Below are positions 10,791 through 22,685 of a DNA stretch of 64,000 bases, piece after piece (the stretch's first letter is position 1; each line of letters begins with the position of its first letter). A program made the position numbers and the translations under genes. The notes under the pieces were generated by a model. That model was not told the origin of the DNA. It saw only the letters and a list, made by a program, of their open reading frames with translations, and made no database searches. Source of the stretch: Girardinichthys multiradiatus (Eukaryota > Chordata > Actinopteri > Cyprinodontiformes > Goodeidae); contig NC_061805.1 in NCBI RefSeq assembly GCF_021462225.1, positions 49,474,360-49,538,359 on the forward strand, given 5' to 3'.

Positions 10791-12410
10791 ATGATTAAAT
10801 CTGGAGGCTTTTCCTGCATTTCTAGACAATAAAAATCTAAACAATCTAGATCTTTCTGCTGTAGCACTCCTATGAGGTTTGCAAGTCAGATTCCTTCATC
10901 TGTCTGTGAAGCAGTGCAGATTTTGTTGTTTATTATTGCATCATAACTTTAGACCTATAAATGTGTTTTTCTATGCAGAATTAACACATATGGATTTAAA
11001 ACATAAGAAAGTCCTCAGAGATGTAGTGTTTTTGTGCGTCAGTGAGTTGGAGTGCTAGTCTGTCCTCTGTGTGTGGTTAACAAGGCACTCTTGTCACGTA
11101 AAAGCAGATTAAATCTGCAGTTTGTTGTTCTTGTGGCGTGCTCTGGAGCACTGAATTGATTTGGCTGCGATTTTTTTGTGCTGCTGTGTTTTTTCTGAGC
11201 GACGGGAATTCCTCTATTAAACAGAACGTAAGACTTTCTGCTGCTGCGGTTTAATCAGGTCTGCAGGTCAGAGATTGAAGTTTGGATTGTTTGCATACTT
11301 GTTATCTGTTGACTTTTTCACCTCCGCCTGGCGCTGAGTCGTTGTTTTTGTCACACGTCACTCATGAACTCACAACCTGAGCGAAGTTTCTCACCTCCGT
11401 TCATATTGTGATGTTTTCTTCTCGCCGTCTCCTGGGTTTTTATGATCTCTGTTCTTTCTCGGTATGAATGCGTGTCTGTTTGTGGGGTTGTGTGTGCACC
11501 AAACCCTGAGGCAACCATCGCCCCACAGAGAAGGCTTTGATATATTGACATGTTTGATCATGTCTTCATTACATTTCCTTCATTTTTTTTAAGATAATGC
11601 AATCGTTCTTTTGCTCTCTGCAAACTAAGGATGATTACCTGCGACCTGATGTGAAAGCTGCGGTTAAGTCTTAATCTAAAGTGCTTCATATTTAGATAAT
11701 TTTAGATAATTACCTCTCCTGTCTCTATGCTTCGATCAAGACATTTTGCTTGTATCGCCCATTAAATAACAGCAGTTGCTTTTGGACTCAAATGTTTCAG
11801 GTGTTTTTTTAATCAGGTACAAATGCATAAAATCTGATTTGAAGCTGGTGTTTGGTTCGTTCCAGCTTATGGAATGAAACCAACACCAAGGAGGAAGCGT
11901 TGATGTATGATTTTGTTTTATGAGTTTCTCCTTTAAGGGTCCATTGTCCTGCTTGCTTCAGGCGCTCCAGCTCACCTGGTTCAGAAGATCAGTTGATCCA
12001 ATCCTCCTGTCACTAAATGGTGCAGGAACCTGCTAATGATCCAGCCTGTTCTCCTGGGTTTGTCCTCTTGTTGTCTTCGGTTTGGACATGTAGTCTCTAG
12101 ACCTGAGCTGGTTAGAACTTTGCATTAGCTTTCAGGTTGAGACCGACTCTGTAAATATGATGGTGGTAAAATATTATTAAACTCCAAGACACTTTTTTAT
12201 CTCCACAGTTAAATATGTCTGATAAATTATAGAGATACCCAAATCTGATGTATAATTTACGTTAATTGCATGACATTTTCTGAAGGTTTATAATTAACCT
12301 TATTTTGGTTCTGATTCTTCCTTGAGTCAGTTGTCAATTGTTATAAAACATGATAAATTATGACCCCTGATCAAAGCCAAAATAACTCAGTCTGAGTCAC
12401 ATGTTAATGC
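10227..12410. other. Non-coding DNA with a (TG)n tract
   Basis: I see no exon or RNA gene. The region is T-rich, with a TG microsatellite at 10759-10787. If the exon at 10131 is real, this is the start of its intron. Confidence 0.4.
10759..10787. repeat. (TG)14 microsatellite
   Basis: Perfect TG dinucleotide run of about 14 units, likely polymorphic. Confidence 0.95.
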
Positions 12411-12412
12411 AG

Positions 12413-12695
12413 CAGAATATGATCCGATCAGAGAAAATTATTTTAAATGATGTATTGGCATTAACATCGATATCGGTCAATGTTTGTCATTTTCTAACAT
12501 ATTGGTATCGGCCCGATAAGTAAAACTGGGCCAATATTAATAGTCAACTTTTATTTTCATCTTGTTACCGTTTGTGAATGAGTGAAGCTGAGAAGCAATG
12601 TCAGCTGGTAAATATCGGTTTTCATCCATAACAGCAATATTAATATCGGAAGTCAGTATCGGTCCTGATCCTCATATCAGTGCATCTCTGCTATT
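12413..12695. repeat. Degenerate hAT-like repeat with TATCGG motifs
   Basis: The stretch has repeated 'atatcgg' and 'tattaatatcgg' motifs and ends 'atatcagtgcatctctg'. That resembles the 'tatcggtgcatccct' terminus of a hAT-like family common in fish. A related fragment sits at 34715-34800. The left terminus is not clear. Confidence 0.45.
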
Positions 12696-14750
12696 CTGTA
12701 ACTCCAACTCAGAGAAGTGACTGGAGACAGGAAGCCATTACTTGTGGATTTGCAATTCAAAATGATCTCAGACTATAACAGCTGAAGCCACTAGGTGGTG
12801 CTGTTTGGCCGCTTTAACAGCAGCAGACAGGAATAATAATCTTGAATCCAAAAATCTGGATATGTTTCTCTGAAGTATGAAGAGAAATTGAATATAAAGT
12901 ATAAAAACTGAAAAACGAGCAGTCAGAATGCTAACATTAGGTTGTTGGTGTTCTGAAAATGACTTTAATTGATTGCACCCACTTGATTGGTTGCCTCACA
13001 GGATTGGCCAACTTGATATCTCGGATATCTTCAGAGTAACGTCTGGAAAAGTATATCCATAAAAAGAGCTTCTTTCTTTGATTCAAGGTCTTTAATCTTG
13101 TCAAAGAACATACAGAAATGACAGAACAAGTCTGAGGTTCTGACTCAGTTTGTACGCCTAAAACTGAAAACAGCGACCAATCAAAGTTTGCATGCACTAA
13201 CTATTGCTGCTCCCATAAAACGCGAACAAATGGTGCATTCATGTACTGTTGGGCTTCAGAGTTACGCAGCTGTTTGGCGTCTACGTTTTGTCACACACGT
13301 ATCTCGCTGTCTCCACTGAAGGCTGTTATTGTTCCAGCAGCGCCTCGGTTGGAAACATAAAGCTACGTTGTTGTTGGAAAGATTTCCTGACAATAATGTT
13401 TGATGAAATCATTCACATGATCTCTGTTGACGTCTCTTTCTCAGGCTCAGGGTTTCTCAGCTCCAACACCCGATGGTGTCTCTAGTGACCTAAATTCTTC
13501 TTTGAGGTGTAAAAACATCTCTTGCTGTCTCTGCAGTCGGTCTGTTGTTGTAATGGGGTCAAACCGGGTGATGGGGGTGAAATAAAGAGCAGCCTCTGCT
13601 CGTAAAGATTTGTTTCTCATGAATTATGAAGCTGTGAAGCAGCCGTTCTGTCCAGATCTGAGGAGATTATTGAGGACATCTGAATCTGGAAGTGTTCAGG
13701 ATTAGGTGAAGGTGATCGAGCTTTTCTGTTTTTAATGCTGCAGGTTAAGAAACAAAGACAGCATGGATTTGTAGATGAGTTAATGATGCATTTATCTTTA
13801 ACATTTCTTATCTTGTTGGATAGATGCCTTCCAGTAGATGCAGCCTTGACCTCTCAGAGTTCTGCTCTGGTCCAGGATGTCTTCAGTTCTGCTGCAGCTC
13901 ACCTGTTTGAAACACAGCCTCTAAGTTACAAAAGGTCATATGTCTGTAGCCTTCTGATTGGCTAATCAGCTCTGTTTTTCACACATTTGGACCCGACTGC
14001 CCATTTTGACTTCCTGCCTTTCGCTAAACGTAGTTCTGTTAAAAGCAGCATCAGAGGATGATTGTTGGTGATATGTTGACAAGACGAGGGGCCTGGAAGG
14101 AGGAACTGATGATGCTTTTTCTCACTGCTGAAGAAACCTCTGCATGTTGTGCTCATTAAAAGCATTAGGCAATGAAAATGCATGGGGCCTGCTTACTCGA
14201 AGTCATTTTGGTTGCTCAGGGCTTTGGCAGGTGAGGTGCTAAAAGTAACCAAAATAAACTCACATAAATTCTCTGACATTATTTTTACTCTGCAATGTAT
14301 ATATACTTAAATGTGTATTTAGTTTTGCTCTAATAGCGTTTATTGAAAAGTAATTACACAGGAAAGAGGGTGGAGAGAAAAGGGGAAGACCTGCTGACCG
14401 GGAATCGATCCTAGGTCGTCTGGTCCACCAACTGGACCACACAGAACCCGAGCTTCCTTTAATCATTTAATCTTCCAAGCCATTGCTCCGAAACATAAGA
14501 GTCTAGAACAATCTGAGGGTAAACTGTGATTTACCTGTTTGATGAAGGTGCAACACTGCAAGGCTTCCATTTTAAACCTCTTTCACACATGAGCTGCTTT
14601 CAGGCGTCTGATGTTTAGCAGCAAGTCTGAAGTAGAGTTTCTACATGATCTGGAAAATCGTATGAAATGTTTTCATGTCTGGATAAATATGGAAAAAGAA
14701 GAGAGAAATATTTAGATTTCCAGACTATATTTTCTTTCCCGTTTCTTAAA
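12696..14750. other. Non-coding DNA
   Basis: No gene is recognised. Frames at 13249-13485, 13735-13965 and 13962-14183 lack domains. The sequence is unremarkable AT-rich vertebrate DNA. Confidence 0.4.
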
Positions 14751-14754
14751 TTCC

Positions 14755-15130
14755 ATCCATCCATTAAAACCACCAACCAACCCAACCAACTACCCACCTC
14801 TCCCAGACATCCATCCATCCATTGCCTATATCTGCTTTTCTGTGCAGGGTCGTTGGGGAGTTTGCGCCTAACATTGGTCGAGAGGTGGGGTCCTCCCTGG
14901 AGAGGTCACCAGTCCATCACAGGGCAACACAGACACACAGCCATGCACACACTCATAAATAAGGGCTATTTAGAGAGACCAGTTAACCATACAGTCATGT
15001 TTTTAGACTGTGGGAGGAAGCTGGAGTACCCAGAGAGAACCTAGCCATGCACGGGGAGAACATGCAAACTCCATGCAGAAGGAGCCCAGCCCGGGACCTT
15101 CTTGCTGCAAGCCTACTAACTGCTCTGTGT
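14755..15130 (-). repeat. tRNA-headed SINE-like repeat, minus orientation
   Basis: The reverse complement reads as the same repeat seen at 40911-41264. It has a box-B-like head near 15110, then 'gagtttgcatgttctcccc', 'aacatgactgtatggttaa', 'tgccctgtgatggactggtg', and a (GGAT)n-type tail seen here as ccat repeats at 14755-14822. The copy is diverged but nearly full length. Confidence 0.7.
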
Positions 15131-18100
15131 TATTTGAGGCAAATTTTGAATGTTTTGTATCTTTATTTTTCCACAATGTGTAAAACTCTCACATCACATT
15201 GAGTTTCTATATTCAGGAACATTTCTGTAAATGTGAGCACTGATCGAAGGGGGTTAGTGCCTAATAATGTGTGACGGACATAAAAAAGCCTGGGTGGTCT
15301 GCAGACTGTCCTGATCAGTTCACACTCGTATTTAACTGCTTATTATTAGCTTTGAATGACTTCAGCCAACTTTCAACAGCCTTTTTTAAAACTATTTGTG
15401 TGAAAACAGGGATGTGCACAGAATAAACCGTCAAACAGCAGTTCAATGATTCCAGCTACGGATGCTCCGATATGTCCAGCTGTCATTCAGCTGTGAAGGA
15501 AATGAGTGGACTTCTGCAGACTCGATAATGTTCGGTGGGGCGCTCAGCAGTCATCTTGCAGGAAGTGGTTTGTCAGCAAATAATCAGCCCTGAAGGGAAG
15601 TGTTTCTATTTTAGATTGTTTTCTGCTATGACGTCATGTTATTTAGCTCCCACAGTATCTGTGAAGATCTCAAAGTTATGGGGAAAGGTCCAGTAGCTCG
15701 CAGCCAAGGCAGCAAAAAAGGGATGAAAAGCTGCAAAAAGGAAAAGCAGGTTTTTATAAGCAGACTATAATACCATTAATATACACTTTGGCTGCAAACA
15801 ATGGCTCCAGGGTGTGTTTAAACTGAAAGGGAATTGAAAAGGGAGTTGGCAGCAGCTGTACAGGTGGATGTAGAAGTAATTGGGGAAGGCAGAAACCCGC
15901 TGGAGGCCATGTCTGGGCAGGCAATGAGTGCCTGGAGATAAGAGACAGTGGCAGAGCTGCAAACATGCTGAAATTTTCACCCCGTTTCCATCTGTTGTTG
16001 TTTCGTTGGAGGCTGTGCTAGCTAAAAACTGATTCAGATTTATGTAACAGAAAGGAGGGAAATGTTTAGTTTGCAGATAACTAGTTTTAGTTAGTACTCT
16101 GGAATGTTTACGGAAGAAACTGCATTTGTCCCTCATTTGTTGCCAGACTTTACCTAAATCGGCTGCGATGCTGATGACAGATACCTAAAAGAGGAGATGT
16201 GTATGAATGTGCACAGCAAACAAAGAGTTTAGCGTCTCTTTAAAGAGACTGGGAATAAAAAATGGCTGCCATGTTCCCTGCCTTGGTGACCGTTGTCAGG
16301 TTTCCTCAGAGCAGAGCTGTTTGTGTCTCTCACTCGGCTGCAGTCGGGATGAGAAAGCTTTTTTAAATGCCAGGACCTCGGAGGAGAACCTGAAAGGCTC
16401 TGCTGGCTGTAATAATAGCTGGGAATAAATCCAGAAGCTGTTAGAGGGACGGATCTCTCTGCTGCTCTTTGTGTGTGAAAGAGACCCGTCTTTCTGTTTC
16501 TGTCAGTTACTGAGAAAGTCTCTCTGCAGCAGAGATGGTCTGAGAATCGGGGAAGAACCCAACAAAACGTCTCGTTACGTCGCTGAAAATTTGATCCTAT
16601 TCATCTCTGATGCTCCAACCATCAGCAGTTCTGTACTCAGGTGACCCAGATCTCCCTTCATGGTTCTGCCGTTCCCATTTCCATTTCTGGTTGGAACCAA
16701 TGGCTCAAATACAGTTTATTACCAACTTCTGCCTGCAGGGAGCTCTGTGATGCACCTGAACTTTCTCCACCAGGTCATTTCTTCAGCTTCAGAATAGGAC
16801 AGTGGGGTGGTGCAGAAACATGTGAAAAGTGTGAGGTTTACTTTGTTCGTATTGCAGTCACAGTAAAAGAAAGTACACCTTTTGACACGGTTTTAAAGTT
16901 GAATCTAACCTCAGGGGTACTGGAAAAATTCTCTGCTGTCAGGATTTAGACTCCAAAAATCAAGTGAAAATGACAGAAACCCCAAATTTAAGCCAGGGTT
17001 TATACTGGCGTATATACATCTACTGGGTTCAGAGCGCTAATGTGTTATAAAGACCCCTTTAATTTGTTTCTAATGATGCCGGGTCTTTAATAAACCCACA
17101 TCTGTTCTATGTTTTCTGACTGGGGAGTTTTCTTCAGTGCTGGCATCATTCCTCTGTGTTTTGATGTGACTTGTTGATTGTTTAGCTCGTAGCTTATTTT
17201 AATGTGATTCCAGTTGTTGTGGTCACCAGAACTGGATTCCGATTGGGTGAAAAGTCCAGAATAAAGACTTTAAAAGGCCTCCAGGTAGCTCGGACAACTT
17301 AGTGCTTAAAAGATTACAAGGAGCGGCTGCTTGGAAGAAAAGTGGAAATGAATGAGGACTGGTATAAAACTGTTGGTCCGTGCTGTAACTCTACAAAATC
17401 TTAATATTATGAATTAAAAAGCTGAATATTTCCTGCTTCTTGCCGGTTGTTGTTGGTTTTTAAAAATAGACACAAATGCAGCAGTTTATAGGACTGTTTC
17501 TGTGTTTGGAGTGCAGAAACTCAAAGCAGAAGTCTGGGGAATTCTGGTGCTGGTGCTGTTAATGTAACAGCTGATGACAACCAGGCTTTTTACTCCAAGC
17601 GTTGCTGTTAAACCGGACCGACCGCCGCTGGTATTTTGTGGTAAATTCCTCTCTTAGAGTTATAAGGAAGTCCCCTGCACTGCATTGCCTCATCTGTAGC
17701 TTTCGCTTTCTACCTGAGCTCCTTCAGAGCGTCTTCCTGCTGCGGTCTGTCAGTGTTGTTCCTGTTGGGAAGATCTGACATCCTCACCAAGCGGGTTTCG
17801 CTTCTCTTCTGACAGAAATGGACCGACTCGGAGAGCTTCTCCTAAACCACCTTCTGTTTTCTCGGAACAAGTTAATTTTTTCCAGTGTTGCTCTTTGTGT
17901 TGTTGACCCAGCCAGTAAAGTAAACACGCGCGAGCCGAGTATCTGCGAGGGTCCAGCCAATCTGTGAAGAGGGGAGTGGAATCTCTGATGGGTCTTAGCT
18001 CCAGGGTTGAGTGGATCTGGTTCTGAGTGGAGTCGTTATGCGGTGCTGGGCCCGGTGGAGCTGTGGGTTGCTGGCCAGGACTGGCGCTTGCTGCTGGGAC

Positions 18101-18785
18101 AGAGAGGATTATTACCATCCGGTCCAGAGATCAGACACACAGGTTGGATGTTTTCTTTGCTTTTCCAAACAGAACCTCTGGATCTTTCACCTACTTAGAT
18201 TCGATGTAAACATATTCGCCTGTCTGAGGACACCTTGATACAGACTGAACTGGCCAAAATGGGAAAGACCAGCTGGTTTGTATAGGTTGCTTATAAGACG
18301 ATTCCATGATTTGAAGTATTTAACCTGTTTATTTTTCAGGAAAACTTTTTGATCGTAGCGTCTGATCCAGAAGTGTTCGATCATTGAAAGCAGTTTCAGG
18401 CCACAAAAAGTTTATTTTTTGAATTATTATTCACTAAAAATGTTAAAATGATTTTGTTTTCATATTTTTTTGTCAGTAAAATAAATACATAATAACAATA
18501 TTAAAACCTAAAATTGGTGTTGCATGTTAGAATCTAGATGATTTCGGGTTTAGTAACAACATCAGGGTATGGGTCAAACTTTCTTCTAAACCTCTGCTTT
18601 ATTTAGCCAAGTTTAACAGATCATGTCTGCCTTTCAGTAACAGTCACTGAATGTTGGTGATCTTATTTATTCTAAAATATTTTTGTAAGCCGAAACCTCT
18701 GGTTGGTATCAACAGTTTGTAGCCTGGCGTCAGGGAAAATTTCACCCAATGCTTTAAAAAGTGATTCTGCATCAGTCGCCTGGGC
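15131..18785. other. Non-coding DNA
   Basis: I see no gene or named repeat. Open frames of 60-125 codons (for example 15765-16136 minus, 16641-16949 plus, 17750-18118 minus) do not resemble known families and lack exon-like boundaries. Confidence 0.4.
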
Positions 18786-18890
18786 TGGTCAACCACATTT
18801 GTGCCATTCTTCAATTGTGCTCCAGGGGCCCCACAAAATCATTCCGAGGTCCACACATGGCTCCCGGGCCTCTCTTTGGACACGGCGGAT
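18785..18890 (-). repeat. Fragment related to the 555-1004 hAT-like repeat
   Basis: Segments such as 'aggggccccacaaaat' and 'ggctcccgggcctctctttg' correspond on the opposite strand to 'ttttgtggggcccc' and the 'tgtccaaagtgcggccc' head of the element at 555-1004. It is strongly diverged and partial. Confidence 0.45.
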
Positions 18891-21130
18891 CTATTCTAAA
18901 TACTTGAATCATCCTGAATACATCAGAGGCATTATTTACATGCCTCTGCCCAGGTTCTCACAACACAATGCCCTGCATGTTTGACATGTTTCTGCATTTA
19001 ATCACCTCTGACTCATTCTCCTTCAGTTCTGCAGAAGACTGTTAACCATCCAACAATGTGAATCAGGTGTGTTTATAGCAGGGAAACATCTACGACATGG
19101 AGGACAGTGGCTCTCAAGGACCAGAGTTCTAAGGATGATGGAGACACAGTCTCCGTGTTTGAAGCAGGGCTGTTGCTTTGGTTTGCTGCTAAGATGCCTA
19201 AACCGGGTCCCATGAGTGATGGTCCTGAGGGCCAGAACCTTGGCTCGAATCGGTTATTTCAGAAATATATTTGATGATAAATTCTAAACCTGTTGTTTTT
19301 AATCAGCTGCTGGTCATCGCAACTGAACTGAACTGAAATGCAGCATGCCACACTGACTACTTAATAATATCTTCCTGGAAACTAGGCTCTGAGTTATATT
19401 ATAGATTGTAGTATTGTTGCTTCCAACTTTCTCTGGGACCTTTAGCATTTTGGCCACCATCATCTCTGTCATCTCCTGAATATCGTATTGGAAGTAAACT
19501 GGAAATAATGAGCAGCAAATACTGCATCTCAAGCAGTCCTTTCTGATAGATGTTCATGCAAACCGAGCATCGCCATGTTAATATATTATGCAGCCCTGCA
19601 CACTGCAGGGACATCTGAAGATCTGGATCTGGTCTGTGCTCCATGAAAAGCCCAGATCTGATCTAAACACTGGCTGCTCAACTCACTTCCTCTGTGGGTT
19701 TTAAATAATAATTAATAACAATAATAATAATTATGGTTGAACACAGCAGGCAGAACAAAACGTCTCATTTTGGCAGCAAAACAACATGAAATATTTTCAC
19801 ATCAGACATTTTGTGACTTTTGTCATCTGAACAACATAGGTGTTGATTAGCATGTTGCAGCTGAACTGTGAGCTGGACTTTCTATGAGGAGTCTTGTTCC
19901 TGAGTGGTGGCAGGATGGAGCAGGAGATGGATAGACGTGCCGGCGCCTTGTATGCTGGGATGTGGGAGCGCTGCTCCAGTCTGTTGTGGTGAAGAAAGAA
20001 CTGAGTCTAAAAGCGGAGGATGACATCTCAGATACAAGTGGCTGAAATGAGCTTCTCTGTAGGGCAGAGCGTGATAGATGTCAGACATTTGGGGGGTTCT
20101 GAGTAGAGCTGCTGCACCTCTGCATCAGAAGTAGTCTGGTTCCGGTATCAGATCAGGATGCATCCTTGGATCGTCCTGGTGGAGGAAATTCAGTCTGCAT
20201 GGATTTCCTGTCCTATAAAACCAGGAAAACAGTAAAAACTGTAGCTACAGAATATTGCATTATTATCATTAAAAAGCATGACAAGACTACAACCTTTTAC
20301 ACTGAGCAAAGAATTTGGTCGTGCAAATAAAACATGAAACAGCGAAAGGTCTTAGTGATCTCATCTATTCCACATGGAGTAAATGCTTTAAGGCTGGTGT
20401 TTGTCAGGCTGTGGGGAAAGTACAAAACAATCTGCAACTATATGACATATGAGCATAAATGTAGTTTTACTGTAGAAAAACTGCATGAGTCATGAGGGGA
20501 TCTGCTGGGTTTAAAACAAACTATAAAATTAATTAACAAGGCTTCCCTCTCCAACTCAAGTTAGATGCTTAATCAGCAATGATCACAGACTGACTAACTG
20601 GTACTGTCAGTCATAATCCTGGCTGGAATATTTGTAGCGTATCAAATGTGATTCAACAGATACAATAAGATTGAGCGGACCTCATTGTTTCTTATCTGAC
20701 TGCTGCAGAAAGCCTCTGAGCTTCTCTCATCAGGGGATTTCTGCCATGTTTTCCACTGGGGCAAAATTATAAGCCACCATTTATTTTAAAAAGTCAGTCG
20801 AATGGTCTGAAAGTGACATGAGACGGCTGACCTCAGCTGTCTGCCGCCGTTAGGAGCTGTCAGTCTGGAACGAGCAGCACGCCAACTCTCTCTGCCTGGA
20901 TTATGTTCATTTACAACCATCAGACTCAAGACAGCAAGACAGAAGTTCATCCTCCGGTTGCAGCTCTGTATCAAACTCTGAAGGTTTCATGAAAACGTTG
21001 TCTGAAATTGATACTGTTTTCAGAGAAAGTCGTAACTCTGATCTGGACACATCCTGTACTGCTGAGGTCTGAGAGGCAGCTGAAGGTCTGTCATTCGGAG
21101 GCTTCTGCTGGAAGAGCCGTAAATCTCTTG
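18891..21130. other. Non-coding DNA
   Basis: No gene or clear repeat is seen apart from an AT-rich simple stretch near 19710-19735. Confidence 0.4.
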
Positions 21131-21416
21131 TCTAATGCCTGGTTCACACCGCAGGATTTTCAAATTGTCGGCGGATTTTCAAAACCTCTGGGAACACCCT
21201 ACACGCTACGATATTGGGTCAAGACAATCCAACATGTTGAATATCCACAATTTGAGGTCAGAGTGGTCCCGACGTCCTTCCAGGCAGACTGGATCTCTCG
21301 TAAAACATCACACACAGCAGGAATATCTTAAGAGCCTTCACGATGATCGGGGCAAGGGGAAGATTGGGTCAAAAAAAATCGAAAAATAAATCCTGTCGTG
21401 TGAACCAGGCATTAGA
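21131..21416. mobile_element. 286-bp element with ~19-bp inverted ends (MITE)
   Basis: The left end TCTAATGCCTGGTTCACAC and the right end GTGTGAACCAGGCATTAGA are perfect inverted repeats of 19 bases. The interior is unique and non-coding. No target-site duplication is obvious outside the repeats, so the superfamily (hAT or PIF/Harbinger) cannot be fixed. Sequences beginning TAATGCCTGGTTCACAC are frequent in fish genomes. Confidence 0.7.
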
Positions 21417-21574
21417 GACTGAAACTGTGGGGAAAAACATCAATTTATCAATGTTTTGAGCTTAAAATTCAGGCCTGTAGAATATAAACAGTCGGTATTG
21501 TGACAGGTTGAGAAACAGCTTTTTTTTACCCAATAATTTCTGTTTTCTGTATTAAAAAGACCATATCTGAAACG

Positions 21575-21630
21575 GAAGGTCCTGGGTTCAAATCCCGGCT
21601 CACGGATGGATGGATGGATTAATTAATGGA
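21575..21630. repeat. SINE-like box-B fragment with (GGAT)n
   Basis: The motif 'ggtcctgggttcaaatcccg' is followed immediately by a ggatggatggat run. This looks like head and tail of the interspersed repeat at 40911-41264 with the body deleted. Confidence 0.5.
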
Positions 21631-22504
21631 TGGACTATTACACACATAGTAGAAACAATGTGTCGCAGGTTTTATTCCTTTTTATGCTTCAGATGTTTAT
21701 TAAACTTAAAACAAAGTGCATTAAATAATAAAGTGAGAATGTTGGGAACTTTTAGATTTGATACATTTAATAAATAGTGAAGAAACTCTAAAGATACTGA
21801 AGGTTTCCAGACCCTTGCAGCTGACCTGCTTTAAAACCTTCATTTCTCTCTTATTACCAGTTTTCTCTCCAACTCTTTGCCCTCCTTTCTTGCTGTTGCG
21901 TAACTCCGCAGTTTGTCTGGGAGACTCGTCTGCTTTTAATTTGCATCAGATTTATTTTTTGTGGAGTTCTTGGCAGCGGCCCAGTTTAACCACGGCAGTC
22001 CGGTTCTGCCCAGAGAGCCTTCACCAGAGGGGGACTGTGCCTTGCTAAATGGCACCCTGACAGTTAAAAGTAAACTTTCTGAGTTGTTCAGTGTCACCAG
22101 GACAGGAATAGCTTCTTGATGTCAATGTCCTGATTTCCATTGGAAATATTTTACCAGTCTGCTGTTTCTGAATCCGCCCTGGTTCCGTTCTCGGATATTT
22201 GTCCGTCCTAACTGTCCCACAGCTGCGTGGAAGCATGAGCGTTTCTCTTAGCGTGTATGAGGGAATAATTCAGGCTGCGAAAGCGTCACTCTCCTCAGGG
22301 AACAGTAAGTCACGTCAGAGCGGCAACACAACCAGAAAGCTCTGGTGTCGATTTCGCACCGGAAGGAAAATTGGACCTCCGGCTCTCCTCTGAGAGATTT
22401 GAGGGAACCACGGCAGATATTAGTGTCCATCATGCTGAATCCAGTGTCCAGTCCTGTTGTTGTCGTTTATGTTTGGTTTGTTCTCAGATTTCATGATGTT
22501 TATA

Positions 22505-22685
22505 TTACAGCTGCCCTGCAGAAGGTCCTGGGTTCAAATCCTGGCCTGGGGTTTTCTGAAAGGAGTTTGCATGTTCTCCCGTTGGATGGATTGTTTCTCT
22601 CAGGGTACTCTGGCCTGTTGGGGTAATTGCGGGTTTAACCCATCCCAATAACCGCTGGAGATAAGGACCAGCCCTGCATGGGTTA
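22505..22685 (+). repeat. Partial tRNA-headed SINE-like repeat
   Basis: Contains 'aaggtcctgggttcaaatcc', 'gagtttgcatgttctcccg' and 'gggtactctggc' in the same order as the fuller copy at 40911. It then loses similarity, and a truncated 'ggagataaggaccagccctgc' closes it. Confidence 0.55.

Noticed and set aside
14755..14822. ccat/ccaac repeats considered as an independent microsatellite
   Set aside because: They sit exactly at the tail of the minus-oriented SINE-like repeat and are part of it.
22505..22560. Box-B-like 'gggttcaaatcc' sequences (also at 21583 and 40965), considered as tRNA genes
   Set aside because: No cloverleaf can be formed around them, and each is followed by the same interspersed repeat body, so they are SINE-like heads.
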